Source: JAWXCE01 sp034440495 (lineage in GTDB: Bacteria > Pseudomonadota > Alphaproteobacteria > Rhizobiales > Rhodomicrobiaceae). From it: a DNA stretch of 64,000 bases. This document shows positions 18,177-27,221 of this stretch, one piece after another (within the stretch, counting starts at the first letter, position 1; each line of letters begins with the position of its first letter). Position numbers and translations under genes: made by a program. The stretch spans positions 62,001-126,000 of the forward strand of contig JAWXCE010000042.1 in the NCBI GenBank assembly GCA_034440495.1, read 5' to 3'. The notes beneath the pieces were generated by a model. That model made no database searches, was not told the origin of the DNA, and saw only the letters and a program-made list of their open reading frames with translations.

Positions 18177-18701
18177 TTACGCCAGGACGTTGCTAAGACG
18201 GCCATAAAGCAGCTCGTCGATGCCCTCGGCGAAGATGTCGCCGTTGGCGTCAACACGCAGCACATATTGCGGCAGGTTCTGGGTCGCCTGGCCCCAAACT
18301 TGCTGGCCACCTTTCTCCACATCGAAGCGAGAGTAATGCCCTGGGCAGTTGAGGGTGCGGTCATCCGTGTTGTAAGCGAGGGGGATGCCCTTGTGCGGGC
18401 AGATGGTGGAGAAGCCGACGATGTCGCCATCCGGACCCGCGCCGCCCTCGACGCGCTGGCCAAGTTTCAACAGCACTCCCGGGGCGTCGCCGTCGGGATA
18501 ACTCACGTCTTTCGGCTCGTTCGCTTTCATTTCGCTGACATTGCTAAGACGGTTGGCTGGGTAAGCGACGCGCGCGAGCGCAGGAGCTGCCTTTGCCTCT
18601 TGCGGCATAAATCCGGCGGCGGCGACGCCTGCTGCCGCAATCCCCGAACCGCGCAGGAATTGACGACGCCCGGTATCTACGAGTTTATCGCATCTTTTCA
18701 T
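18177..18701 (-). CDS. aioB: Arsenite oxidase, Rieske iron-sulfur small subunit
   Basis: A 174-residue subunit carrying a 2Fe-2S Rieske cluster that passes electrons from AioA to a periplasmic cytochrome or azurin. The Tat signal GRRQFLRGSG (arginines 12-13) exports the folded complex. Rieske ligands are Cys101 and His103 (CPHKGIPL) and Cys119 and His122 (CPGHYSRFD). GGGAGG precedes the ATG at 18701, so I reject the start 15 bases upstream. First gene of aioBA. No aioX/aioS/aioR regulators and no cytochrome c gene are adjacent. Confidence 0.94.
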   Translation of the reverse strand: MKRCDKLVDTGRRQFLRGSGIAAAGVAAAGFMPQEAKAAPALARVAYPANRLSNVSEMKANEPKDVSYPDGDAPGVLLKLGQRVEGGAGPDGDIVGFSTICPHKGIPLAYNTDDRTLNCPGHYSRFDVEKGGQQVWGQATQNLPQYVLRVDANGDIFAEGIDELLYGRLSNVLA

Positions 18702-18885
18702 TATTTCCTCCCACAATTAGACAATTGTCAAATTATACAAATTTAACTGGCTCATCAATCAAGTTTAATATTATTTTTTGTGGCGCCTATTTTTTACGCT
18801 TAAACTGCCGATAAGATAGGCAACGTTCGCGAACTGTTCTAACCTTGGCTCTGAAAATGTTTCAATTGAATAGCGGGGTTGGCTA

Positions 18886-18901
18886 TGGCACGGGTTGTGC
18901 T
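18886..18901 (+). promoter_or_regulatory. Sigma-54 promoter of glnB
   Basis: TGGCACG-GGTT-GTGCT matches the -24/-12 consensus TGGCACG-N4-TTGCW with one mismatch and correct spacing. It lies 85 bases upstream of the glnB ATG, leaving room for a 5' leader of roughly 75 bases. This predicts NtrC- and RpoN-dependent expression of glnB-glnA under nitrogen limitation. Confidence 0.75.
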
Positions 18902-18985
18902 ACTGGGTATGTGATAATGAGTATCGGTCGAGACTGAGGACTGTTGAGATATGAAAACTGCGGTGCGGAAGGATAAGAAAACAAA

Positions 18986-19324
18986 ATGAAAAAAATTGAA
19001 GCGATAATAAAGCCGTTTAAGCTGGATGAAGTGAAGGAGGCGCTGCAGGAAATAGGGTTGCAGGGGATCACCGTGATGGAAGCCAAAGGTTTTGGCCGTC
19101 AGAAAGGGCACACCGAACTCTATCGCGGCGCCGAGTATGTCGTAGACTTTCTTCCAAAGGTTAAAATTGAGATTGTCTTGGCCGACGAAATGGTGGAAAA
19201 GGCGATCGAAACCATTCAAAACGCGGCTAAAACTGGGCGGATTGGCGACGGGAAAATTTTTATCATCAACATTGAAAACGCCATACGCATCCGAACCGGC
19301 GAAACGGGATCAGACGCGGTTTAA
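18986..19324 (+). CDS. glnB: Nitrogen regulatory protein PII
   Basis: A 112-residue PII signal protein that senses 2-oxoglutarate and ATP/ADP and controls glutamine synthetase adenylylation and NtrB. The T-loop has the uridylylation site Tyr51 (RGAEYVVDF), followed by the B-loop TGRIGDGKIF and C-loop IRTGE. Length is exact for the family. It precedes glnA by 139 bases in the same direction, the standard alphaproteobacterial glnBA arrangement, and has a sigma-54 promoter upstream. GlnB versus GlnK is decided by the glnA neighbour. Confidence 0.96.
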   Translation: MKKIEAIIKPFKLDEVKEALQEIGLQGITVMEAKGFGRQKGHTELYRGAEYVVDFLPKVKIEIVLADEMVEKAIETIQNAAKTGRIGDGKIFIINIENAIRIRTGETGSDAV

Positions 19325-19463
19325 ACAAAGCCAGCCGCCTGGGCGCCCGCCAAACCTTCATATAATCCCATTTTTCAAAATCGCATGTTTCAAGTTTCGT
19401 CTGTAACGTCAACCCTGTATTGACCGCACCAACGCCTGTCAGAAGCACGAGGGAGTATCTAAG

Positions 19464-20870
19464 TTGAACGCAAGTGAAGTTATCTCCAAATTAAAAGAGC
19501 AGGATGTCAAATTCGTCGATCTACGCTTTACCGACCCGCGCGGCAAGATGCAGCATGTCACCATGGAAGCTGGGCTGATGGACGCTGATGCGTTCGCGGA
19601 TGGCGTTATGTTTGACGGCTCGTCAATCGCAGGCTGGAAAGCCATTAACGAGTCCGACATGGTGCTCATGCCCGATCCGGACACCGCGCACATGGACCCG
19701 TTCTTTGCGGCCTCCACCATGGTGCTGTTCTGCGACATCCTTGAGCCCGGCACCGGCGAGCGCTACGAGCGTGACCCACGCGGCATCGCCCGCAAAGCCG
19801 AAGCCTACATGCAGTCCACGGGGGTGGGCGACAAGGTATTCTTCGGCCCGGAAGCAGAATTCTTCATTTTTGACGACGTACGTTTTAAATCCGATCCGTA
19901 CAACTGCGGCTTCAAGCTCGATTCATCGGAGCTGCCGTCTAACGCGGACACCGACTACGAGATGGGCAACCTCGGCCACCGCATGCGCACCAAGGGCGGC
20001 TATTTCCCTGTTCCACCGATGGATAGCGCTCAGGACATGCGCTCGGAAATGCTCACCGTCATGGCGGAAATGGGCGTCGAGACAGAGAAACACCATCACG
20101 AGGTGGCGTCCGCCCAGCACGAGCTTGGCGTTAAATTCGGCCCGATGACTATTATGGCCGACCGCATGCAGATTTATAAATACGTTGTGCACATGGTTGC
20201 GCAGAACTACGGCAAAACGGCCACGTTTATGCCGAAACCCGTGTTCGGCGACAACGGCTCGGGCATGCACGTCCACCAGTCGATCTGGAAAGGCTCCGAG
20301 CCAGTGTTCGCTGGAAACCTGTACGCCGATCTGTCAGAAACCTGCCTGTTCTACATCGGCGGCGTTCTGAAGCACGCCAAGGCGCTGAATGCGTTCACGA
20401 ACCCGACGACAAACTCCTACAAGCGGCTAGTGCCTGGCTATGAGGCTCCTGTCCTGCGCGCTTACTCGGCCCGCAACCGCTCCGCCTCGTGCCGTATCCC
20501 GGTCGTGACCTCGCCGAAAGCCAAGCGCGTGGAAGTCCGCTTCCCCGATCCTGCGGCCAATCCATATCTCGCCTTCGCGGCCATGCTTATGGCCGGCATG
20601 GATGGCATCATGAACCGCATCCACCCGGGTGACCCGCTCGACAAAAACCTGTACGATCTGCCGCCGGAGGAGTTGAAAAACATTCCCACCGTATGCGGAT
20701 CGCTTGTCGAAGCGCTAGAGGAACTCGATAAAGACCGTGAATTCCTGAAAAAAGGCGCCGTCTTCACCGACGATTTCATCGACAGCTTCATCGCGCTAAA
20801 AACGGAAGAGTCCGACCGCTTCCGTATGATGCCGCATCCAATCGAATTCGACATGTATTATAGCTGCTAA
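19464..20870 (+). CDS. glnA: Type I glutamine synthetase
   Basis: A 468-residue glutamine synthetase making glutamine from glutamate, ammonia and ATP. The start is TTG, nine to ten bases after GGGAG; the family N-terminus (KFVDLRFTDPRGK) requires it and no ATG fits. Conserved blocks include VMFDGSSIAGWK, FGPEAEFFIFD, NGSGMHVHQS and NRSASCRIP. Tyr397 in NLYDLPPEE is the adenylylation site of the GS-I beta class. It follows glnB and is closed by a terminator. A second promoter in the 139-bp gap is possible but I cannot define it. Confidence 0.97.
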   Translation: MNASEVISKLKEQDVKFVDLRFTDPRGKMQHVTMEAGLMDADAFADGVMFDGSSIAGWKAINESDMVLMPDPDTAHMDPFFAASTMVLFCDILEPGTGERYERDPRGIARKAEAYMQSTGVGDKVFFGPEAEFFIFDDVRFKSDPYNCGFKLDSSELPSNADTDYEMGNLGHRMRTKGGYFPVPPMDSAQDMRSEMLTVMAEMGVETEKHHHEVASAQHELGVKFGPMTIMADRMQIYKYVVHMVAQNYGKTATFMPKPVFGDNGSGMHVHQSIWKGSEPVFAGNLYADLSETCLFYIGGVLKHAKALNAFTNPTTNSYKRLVPGYEAPVLRAYSARNRSASCRIPVVTSPKAKRVEVRFPDPAANPYLAFAAMLMAGMDGIMNRIHPGDPLDKNLYDLPPEELKNIPTVCGSLVEALEELDKDREFLKKGAVFTDDFIDSFIALKTEESDRFRMMPHPIEFDMYYSC

Positions 20871-20895
20871 ACACGGCTTTTATCGCTATGGATCG

Positions 20896-20921
20896 GGGCG
20901 GCTTAACGGTCGCCCTTTTTT
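20896..20921 (+). terminator. Intrinsic terminator of glnBA
   Basis: GGGCG (20896-20900) pairs with CGCCC (20911-20915), followed at once by six Ts. It begins 26 bases after the glnA stop codon. Confidence 0.75.
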
Positions 20922-20948
20922 GTGCGGGTTTGGCGTGGAGGTTGTCTA

Positions 20949-21452
20949 ATGACGCTCGCTGCACTCCTCGCGGTTTCCCTGCTCTTCGGCTCGACAGCGC
21001 TTCATTATGAAGGGCTGTTGTGGATCAGGCGGGCCTCGAACTCAGTTCGCAACCATCATCGATTGGCTGTCCTAGCCGCGTTTGCAGGCGTCCTCATCCT
21101 GCATTTGATTGAAATCATCGCTTACGCTGTCGGGTATTTCGCGCTGATTTCTGCGGGCGATGGTGGCTTTGCGGGCGCCACTTCCGGTGGCCCGATAGAT
21201 TATTTCTATTTCTCCGCTGAAAATTACACCACGCTCGGCTATGGAGACATTACGCCACTTGGCTCGCTCCGGCTCCTTGCCGCGGTCGAGCCAATATCCG
21301 GCCTGCTCTTGCTGGCGTGGTCGGGCGCATTTCTGTTCGGCCTCATGAACGAACGCCACACGCAATATCTCGACTGGCGTGCACGGCTGAAAACCGCCAG
21401 CGGGGACAAATTTATCCGCGCGAGAAGATGTAGAGAAACACCAGCACAATGA
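20949..21452 (+). CDS. Two-helix ion channel protein (Ion_trans_2 type)
   Basis: A 167-residue membrane protein with helices at about residues 2-20, 38-60 and 105-127. The pore loop ENYTTLGYGDITP carries the potassium-selectivity motif T-x-GYGD. GGAGG seven bases before the ATG at 20949 decides the start over a GTG 27 bases upstream, which would sit against the glnA terminator. The C-terminal tail overlaps the 3' end of the convergent gene by 41 bases. There is no regulatory RCK domain. Likely a small potassium channel. Confidence 0.82.
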   Translation: MTLAALLAVSLLFGSTALHYEGLLWIRRASNSVRNHHRLAVLAAFAGVLILHLIEIIAYAVGYFALISAGDGGFAGATSGGPIDYFYFSAENYTTLGYGDITPLGSLRLLAAVEPISGLLLLAWSGAFLFGLMNERHTQYLDWRARLKTASGDKFIRARRCRETPAQ

Positions 21453-21726
21453 TGATGGCGACAGCCGCGGTCGTTGGATTTTTGTCCAGCCATTCCCGGA
21501 TCGGTTTACGCGCCTCCGCCCATTCCTGACTCATGGTGACAATAAAGAATAGGCCGAGCACGCCAAGCGCCCAGACGCCGACTGGGTAGCGCAAACAATC
21601 CCGGCACCCCGTGGGGTCGACGACCATGAGACCGAGGATCGTTAGCGTCACCAGAAAGGTGATGAACGCCAGAAATCCAAGGAGAGTGATTATAAAAAAT
21701 TTAGCCGCTATTGCCGATGGTGTCAT
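21412..21726 (-). CDS. Hypothetical membrane protein
   Basis: A 104-residue protein with three hydrophobic segments (about 8-35, 49-63 and 84-102) and a short loop DPTGCRDCLRYP containing a CxxC pair. AGAGGG precedes the ATG chosen; another in-frame ATG lies 15 bases upstream. The 3' end overlaps the ion channel gene on the other strand. Family not recognised. Confidence 0.6.
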   Translation of the reverse strand: MTPSAIAAKFFIITLLGFLAFITFLVTLTILGLMVVDPTGCRDCLRYPVGVWALGVLGLFFIVTMSQEWAEARKPIREWLDKNPTTAAVAIIIVLVFLYIFSRG

Positions 21727-21833
21727 GGCGCCCTCTTCCATGTGGCCACAACCTTAACAACACACGGCGCATTTGACTAAAACTGAGCGCAATCACGGTT
21801 AACGATGTCTTGCGAATTCGTTTGGGCGGCTGC

Positions 21834-22388
<555 letters not shown>

Positions 22389-22499
22389 AAACTTTTTCTC
22401 CTTAGCAAGGGGTAACTCAAGTTAGACGCCCCCTAATATACGCGCAAGAACCAGAGATGTTTCCAGAAAAAACCTCGCAAAATTTTTTATAAAAGAGGA

Positions 22500-22893
22500 T
22501 TGACGAAGCTCAATTTGTTTGTCACCATATCTTCATAACCACAAGGGAGGTCTACGAAAATGATCCCACCTGAGGTCTGCAAGCTGCCCGCTTGACGTTG
22601 ACAAAAGTCGACCCGCTGGCAGCACGTTATAAAACATTCGGCATTACATCGCTAAACTCTGGGCAACGCCAATTGCAGCGTTGGTGCGTACCTGAGCAGC
22701 GGTTTGCCCGGCTCACATGACTTAAACCATACCGGCGGCTCATCGTTTCGGCGCATGATCCATAACCCGAGTGGAGGTTTTTAAACCCGCGATCAGATGG
22801 CCGTCAAATTAGGGTCGCCAGTTGGCTTCGATAAAGTCATTGTCCGTCGATGAAGGCCCTGCCGCCGAAGCGCGCAGGGTCTTCTGCTTTTTT
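22500..22893 (+). ncRNA. Candidate structured transcript of unknown family
   Basis: A 558-base gap between genes holds several signs of an RNA gene. TTGACG at 22500 could be a -35 element, though no good -10 is seen at normal spacing. GGGAGG at 22545 precedes a 12-codon ORF (22560-22595, product MIPPEVCKLPA). A hairpin spans 22583-22623 (GCTGCC with GGCAGC, inner GTTGAC with GTCGAC). A second domain is closed by GGGCAA..TTGCCC with an inner CGCCAA/TTGGTG stem at about 22661-22710. The unit ends in a strong terminator. I find no signature of tmRNA, RNase P or SRP RNA. Boundaries are approximate. Confidence 0.45.
22852..22893 (+). terminator. Strong intrinsic terminator
   Basis: GAAGGCCCTGC pairs over 11 bp (one G-T) with GCAGGGTCTTC, followed after three bases by six Ts. 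It ends 54 bases before the DUF4846 start and so must close a transcript coming from the gene-free region upstream. Confidence 0.8.
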
Positions 22894-22946
22894 GTCCCGT
22901 CATGTAGAATGCGAAGCAACCTAAATTATTGAGAAAGCGGTTTCGC

Positions 22947-23714
22947 ATGGCTTTGCGCTCCATAATTCTCGCGGCTGCTTTTTGCGCGTTGGCAGCGCCC
23001 GCCGCCGCCGATCCCTATCCCTGGCTGAAAGGCGCATCAGTAAGCCGGACGCTGGAGCAGGCTATTCCCGCGCCGTCCGGTTTCAGCCGCACGGCGGCCG
23101 CGCCCGGCAGTTTTGCGGCGTGGCTGCGCCGCTTGCCAATGAAAGCGCCGGGCGCGCCGGTCAAGCTTTATGATGGGCGGACGAAATTCGATCAACAGCA
23201 CCATGCCGCCGTGATCGACATCGACACAGGCAGCGAAAATCTCCAGCAATGCGCTGATGCGGTAATGCGGCTGCGCGCCGAATATCTGCTGGCACACGGC
23301 CGCGCTCGTGACATCGCTTTTAATTACACCGATGGCAAGCGGCAGACATTTGCCGGCGGCTCCTACGATCAGTTCAGGCGTTATATGCGTCGCATCTTTT
23401 CCTATGCGGGCACCTATTCGCTGGAACGGGAGATGCAGAAAATCGCCCCCGCCGACATCGCTATTGGCGACGTGTTCATTCAGGGCGGTTTCCCGGGCCA
23501 CGCTGTGCTGGTTATCGATATGGCTGAAAATGTCAAAACCGGTGAGAAACGGTTCTTGCTCAGTCAGAGCTACATGCCCGCGCAGGATATGCACATTCTC
23601 AAAAACCCGCGCGCTTCGGACGCCTCATCTTGGTACGCGGCGACGTTCGGCGCGGAGCTTGTCACACCGGAGTGGATATTCAAATCCAGCGATCTGCGTC
23701 GGTTTAAAAAGTAA
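22947..23714 (+). CDS. Exported DUF4846 protein
   Basis: A 255-residue protein with a signal peptide (SIILAAAFCALAAPAAADPY). The body has the DUF4846 pattern: PMKAPGAPVKLYDG, an HAAVIDIDTG block, QQCADAVMRLRAEYL, and GDVFIQGGFPGHAVLVIDMA, where a conserved His faces an Asp. The family's function is not established. The ATG at 22947 is taken as start because the signal peptide begins there; a TTG 18 bases upstream is in frame. It stands alone behind a terminator. Confidence 0.82.
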   Translation: MALRSIILAAAFCALAAPAAADPYPWLKGASVSRTLEQAIPAPSGFSRTAAAPGSFAAWLRRLPMKAPGAPVKLYDGRTKFDQQHHAAVIDIDTGSENLQQCADAVMRLRAEYLLAHGRARDIAFNYTDGKRQTFAGGSYDQFRRYMRRIFSYAGTYSLEREMQKIAPADIAIGDVFIQGGFPGHAVLVIDMAENVKTGEKRFLLSQSYMPAQDMHILKNPRASDASSWYAATFGAELVTPEWIFKSSDLRRFKK

Positions 23715-23785
23715 GCCGATTGCCGCCTTGCGGAACGAGCCGCACATTGTTATTCATAGTGCGTTGCGACACGCACTGCAGATGG

Positions 23786-23859
23786 TGGGGGATAGTTTAG
23801 TGGTAGAACCACGGACTCTGACTCCGTTAGCCTAGGTTCGAATCCTAGTCCCCCAGCCA
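23786..23859 (+). tRNA. tRNA-Gln (CTG)
   Basis: Acceptor stem TGGGGGA/TCCCCCA, anticodon stem ACGGA/TCCGT with loop CTCTGAC (anticodon CTG), T-loop GGTTCGAATCC and an encoded CCA end. Complete cloverleaf. Confidence 0.95.
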
Positions 23860-24284
23860 TAATCAATTCTTTGTGGAGCAAGGCCGTGTTTCGACTTCGG
23901 CGCCGGTGCTGATGGTAGCGGCCAGTTTCTACTCTAGCGCCATGACGGTCACTTACGTAACGGCCTCGCAAAACTCAAACATTAAGACTAGACCATGAGT
24001 GTGTTTTGCGTGCCACATAAATTGCACCTACCATCTCTAATTTCTCCTTGGCTAAGGTAAGTTCTGATACGCTGATAGGATGTAAGTCTTTCGGATATTG
24101 TGCTGCGTAACATAGCTGTTTTGCGTGATTTATGTTCGCTGAGTAAATTTGAATTATTTATGATTAACGTCTATAAATTATACACATGCAACCATTGGTT
24201 GGTTGTATGCAATGTGCCAAAGAGAGAAGCTTTGCTAATAATTTACAAATTTAAGCCAAATGCTTAAGTTAAGTGGAGCGTGCT
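23860..24284. promoter_or_regulatory. AT-rich upstream region of the porin gene
   Basis: A 425-base stretch with no convincing ORF, AT-rich over its second half. An inverted repeat at 24185-24209 (CATGCAACCA with TGGTTGTATG, one G-T pair, five-base loop) lies about 75 bases before the porin start, a position suited to an operator. The rest shows nothing I can name. Confidence 0.4.
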
Positions 24285-25613
24285 ATGGGGGGTAGTCGGT
24301 CTGGCTTGATAGCTCAACTCTTTGCTATGTGCGCTGCTGGATTGATAAGCTTCCCCGCTATTTCTGGCCCGGGTTTCGATGATCTGGAGGAGCGGGTGGC
24401 GGCGCTTGAGGCGAGCGTCGCACGTGCTGGGAACAAAAAAGTTTCCGTCTCCATTTACGGTCAGGTTAATCGGGCAATTCTGGCGTGGGACGATGGCCGG
24501 GACTCTGACGCCTACATTGTGGACAACGACACGTCGTCTACTCGCTTGGGCGTAATTGGCCAGGGCGAACTGAAACCGGGCTGGACAGCAGGTTACCGCA
24601 TTGAAATAGAATATAAAGATGCATCGTCCGACGAGGTTTTTAACACCGGTGATGAAGGCTTTGGCGAAAGCAACCAGATGCGGACGCGCCATGCTTACTG
24701 GTACATAGAAACGGAGAATGCAGGGCGCCTCTCTATAGGGCAGCAGTCGCCATCAACCGATGACATAACGCTCATCAACCTTGGCGCAGCAATGAGCGAT
24801 GCGGGTCTGCACTATAACAACAGTTTTGCTCTGCGTCTCAAGTCGGGCGAGTTAACTGACCTGTTTTGGGGCCATCTGGCGAGTATCGTAGATTCAATCC
24901 GCGGTGATTTCGTCCGCTACGACACCCCTATTATGCACGGCTTCCTGGTCTCTGCCGCGTGGGGCGAAAATGACAATTGGGATGCCGCGATCCGTTACCA
25001 AGGCGAGTGGAATGATGTTCGCTTTGCATCCGGCCTTGGTTACATGGACAACACTAAGCTGGATTTCTCGGACATGCGCGGTTCTGCCTCGGCAATTCAT
25101 ACTCTTAGCGGACTATTTGTTACGGCCGCTGGCGGAATAAGAAATGAGGGCGATGCAGCCTTCTTTATGAACGGAAATCCTTTTAACTTTAATGACGACT
25201 CTTACTTTTATTTTGCGCAGGCGGGAGTCAATAAAGAATGGTTCAGCGCCGGCAAAACATCGGTTTACGGGGAGTACGGCCTTTACAATAACTTCAGCGC
25301 AGGCAAAATTTTGCGTGGCGAGATAGATAATGACATCGTGGATATGGGGCTCGTGCTGGACAACGAAGTAGAGCGTTTAGGTCTCGGGGTAGAACAAGCT
25401 TTCAGCGCTTCTTCTGTCTTGCTGTATGCCAATGTTAACTATTACACTGCAGATATCGTCCAGTCCAAACCTGCAATAGTTGCCCCTGCACAAATTCTGT
25501 CTAGATCCGAAGTCGGGGCCGCCGTACAAAGTCCAAGTTCGCCGCCTAAAAACCGCCCATTGTCTGTGGAAGACTGGAGTGGTGTCGTGGTGGGCGCGCG
25601 GATTCAGTTCTGA
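24285..25613 (+). CDS. Outer-membrane porin
   Basis: A 442-residue beta-barrel porin. A signal peptide is followed by a short coiled-coil-like segment (DDLEERVAALEASVARAG), then VSVSIYGQVNRAILAWDDG, typical of the first strand of general porins. Alternating hydrophobic strands run to a C-terminal aromatic residue (VVGARIQF), the BAM recognition end. GGAG seven bases before the ATG at 24285 decides the start over a GTG 12 bases earlier. A Pro-rich insert (SSPPKNRP) near the C-terminus is unusual. Confidence 0.85.
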   Translation: MGGSRSGLIAQLFAMCAAGLISFPAISGPGFDDLEERVAALEASVARAGNKKVSVSIYGQVNRAILAWDDGRDSDAYIVDNDTSSTRLGVIGQGELKPGWTAGYRIEIEYKDASSDEVFNTGDEGFGESNQMRTRHAYWYIETENAGRLSIGQQSPSTDDITLINLGAAMSDAGLHYNNSFALRLKSGELTDLFWGHLASIVDSIRGDFVRYDTPIMHGFLVSAAWGENDNWDAAIRYQGEWNDVRFASGLGYMDNTKLDFSDMRGSASAIHTLSGLFVTAAGGIRNEGDAAFFMNGNPFNFNDDSYFYFAQAGVNKEWFSAGKTSVYGEYGLYNNFSAGKILRGEIDNDIVDMGLVLDNEVERLGLGVEQAFSASSVLLYANVNYYTADIVQSKPAIVAPAQILSRSEVGAAVQSPSSPPKNRPLSVEDWSGVVVGARIQF

Positions 25614-25645
25614 TCGATAAAGCAAGCCGCTGTTTTTAGAAATGT

Positions 25646-27022
25646 ATGGCGATGTCTTCAAAAATTCACCGGACGAAAGATACGTCTGACGATGCCTTTT
25701 CGCGCCTTGATTTGTTCAAACGGCAGACTGCGGTAGCGAGACGCGCTTACCGCTTTGACGTGCCAGACGATGAAGGCTTCGACCCATACATTGTCTTGGG
25801 TATTCATCGCAACGCCGGCAAAGAAGACATTCGCGCCGCCTACCTTGCTCTGGCAAAGGAACTGCATCCGGACCGCCGGGCTAACGATCTGGAAGCGGAG
25901 AAACGCTTTAAAGCCCTCAATTATGCGTATCACGGGCTTCTGCTAGCCAAAAGACAGGAATCCTCAACAGCCGGACGTAACGGGCGTTTACGTTTATTTG
26001 TGGTATTATGCGCGTTTCTTGCGCCGTTTGCCTGTATAGGCATTCACGTGCTGGTTTTCCCCCCAAACGGGACATCCTTCGCTGAACGGCAGCTCATCAT
26101 CAAGGCAAACAAACGTGCCCGGTTAGACGAGAGCAAACAGACAACACAACCGGGAGATACTATAACGACTGGCTCGGTGGAGCCTACTGAAGACGTGGTT
26201 CTCGCTGCGGTCGATTCACCTGAAAAGACTGACCTGAACACGGAGCAACCGGATCCTAACACTCCTATCTTTGACGGACACGCTTTTCTCCCCCTGAAGG
26301 ATGGGCCGGATTTAACTTCCCTGGACGAGGGCCGGCTATTTCTTTCAACGTTGTCCGAGCAGCAAGACATGCTGATTGTTCATAACTATCTGAAATTTGA
26401 CGCAGTTGGCCGTGACGCGCCGCATGTACGGGCGCATTTGCGCGACCTTATCCTCAAAACTCATGATCGCAGTGAGCTTGCTGCGCTTTTGAATGTTGTA
26501 GGTCAGGACGACCATGTTGAAGCAGCACTCGCCCTCGGCCGTATCAAGAAGCTTAACGAAGAGGAAATAAATACCTACGAATCAATCCGATGGGTTGCGG
26601 CGGTTCGAAGAAAAACAAAACCCGCCTATGAGGCGTATCTGCGCCGTTATCCCCAAGGGCGGTATGCCTCACTGGCTCGCAAAGGCGTCGCAGCGCTTTC
26701 TCCTCCACAAACAAAGCCTGTCAACGATGCTGCTACCCTCCTCATCGCCAAAGAAAACGAGACCTGGAAGAAGACGCGTGAGAAAAATACCAAGGCTGCC
26801 TATGAGACTTACAAAAACGTCTATCCAAAAGGACGTTACGTCAATCAGGCAAACCGGAAACTGGCTTTGCTAAAGCCTGTAGCCGTTACACTACCTGTTG
26901 TGGTTCCGGCCCCTGTAGTGGTTCCGCCGCCTATAAAGGTACGGGAGACGGAGCAAAAGCCTAAAAAAGCGCCACTGTGGCCAACTCCAGACGAGCCGCT
27001 TGTCGATCAGCGTTTCCGCTAA
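25646..27022 (+). CDS. Membrane-tethered J-domain protein with C-terminal helical repeats
   Basis: A 458-residue protein. The J-domain (residues ~46-100) has the HPD motif at 74-76 and would stimulate a DnaK-type Hsp70. A single transmembrane helix (~115-138) follows, then an acidic linker. The C-terminal part contains at least two similar units (AYEAYLRRYPQGRYASLARK and AYETYKNVYPKGRYVNQANR) of the kind seen after caspase-like and SEL-type domains. The tail is Pro/Val-rich. It follows the porin by 32 bases and may be co-transcribed, suggesting an envelope role. Confidence 0.8.
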   Translation: MAMSSKIHRTKDTSDDAFSRLDLFKRQTAVARRAYRFDVPDDEGFDPYIVLGIHRNAGKEDIRAAYLALAKELHPDRRANDLEAEKRFKALNYAYHGLLLAKRQESSTAGRNGRLRLFVVLCAFLAPFACIGIHVLVFPPNGTSFAERQLIIKANKRARLDESKQTTQPGDTITTGSVEPTEDVVLAAVDSPEKTDLNTEQPDPNTPIFDGHAFLPLKDGPDLTSLDEGRLFLSTLSEQQDMLIVHNYLKFDAVGRDAPHVRAHLRDLILKTHDRSELAALLNVVGQDDHVEAALALGRIKKLNEEEINTYESIRWVAAVRRKTKPAYEAYLRRYPQGRYASLARKGVAALSPPQTKPVNDAATLLIAKENETWKKTREKNTKAAYETYKNVYPKGRYVNQANRKLALLKPVAVTLPVVVPAPVVVPPPIKVRETEQKPKKAPLWPTPDEPLVDQRFR

Positions 27023-27074
27023 ACCTTCCCCTGCAAGCGCGAATATACTTTCATGTACTTCTAGCCAATGAATA

Positions 27075-27164
27075 TGGCGGAGAGGGTGGGATTTGAACCC
27101 ACGGTACGTTTGCACGCACTCCGGTTTTCGAGACCGGCCTATTCAGCCACTCTAGCACCTCTCC
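27075..27164 (-). tRNA. tRNA-Ser (CGA)
   Basis: Read on the minus strand: acceptor stem GGAGAGG/CCTCTCC, anticodon stem CCGGT/ACCGG with loop CTCGAAA (anticodon CGA), a long variable arm as expected for serine, T-loop GGTTCAAATCC and encoded CCA. Confidence 0.95.
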
Positions 27165-27221
27165 AGCTCGGTATGTATTACAGCGATTTCCCCGCGATTT
27201 AAAGAGGAATGAACATAGGCT

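Noticed and set aside
18717..18880. Sigma-54 promoter for aioB
   Set aside because: aioBA is RpoN-dependent in some bacteria, but the minus strand here shows only a partial -12 half-site without the matching -24 GG; the good site in this gap faces glnB.
22540..22893. Possible tmRNA, RNase P or SRP RNA
   Set aside because: None of the expected landmarks (tag-coding sequence or tRNA-like T-arm, GAGGAAAGTCC core, GGAAGGAAGCAGCC loop) is present.
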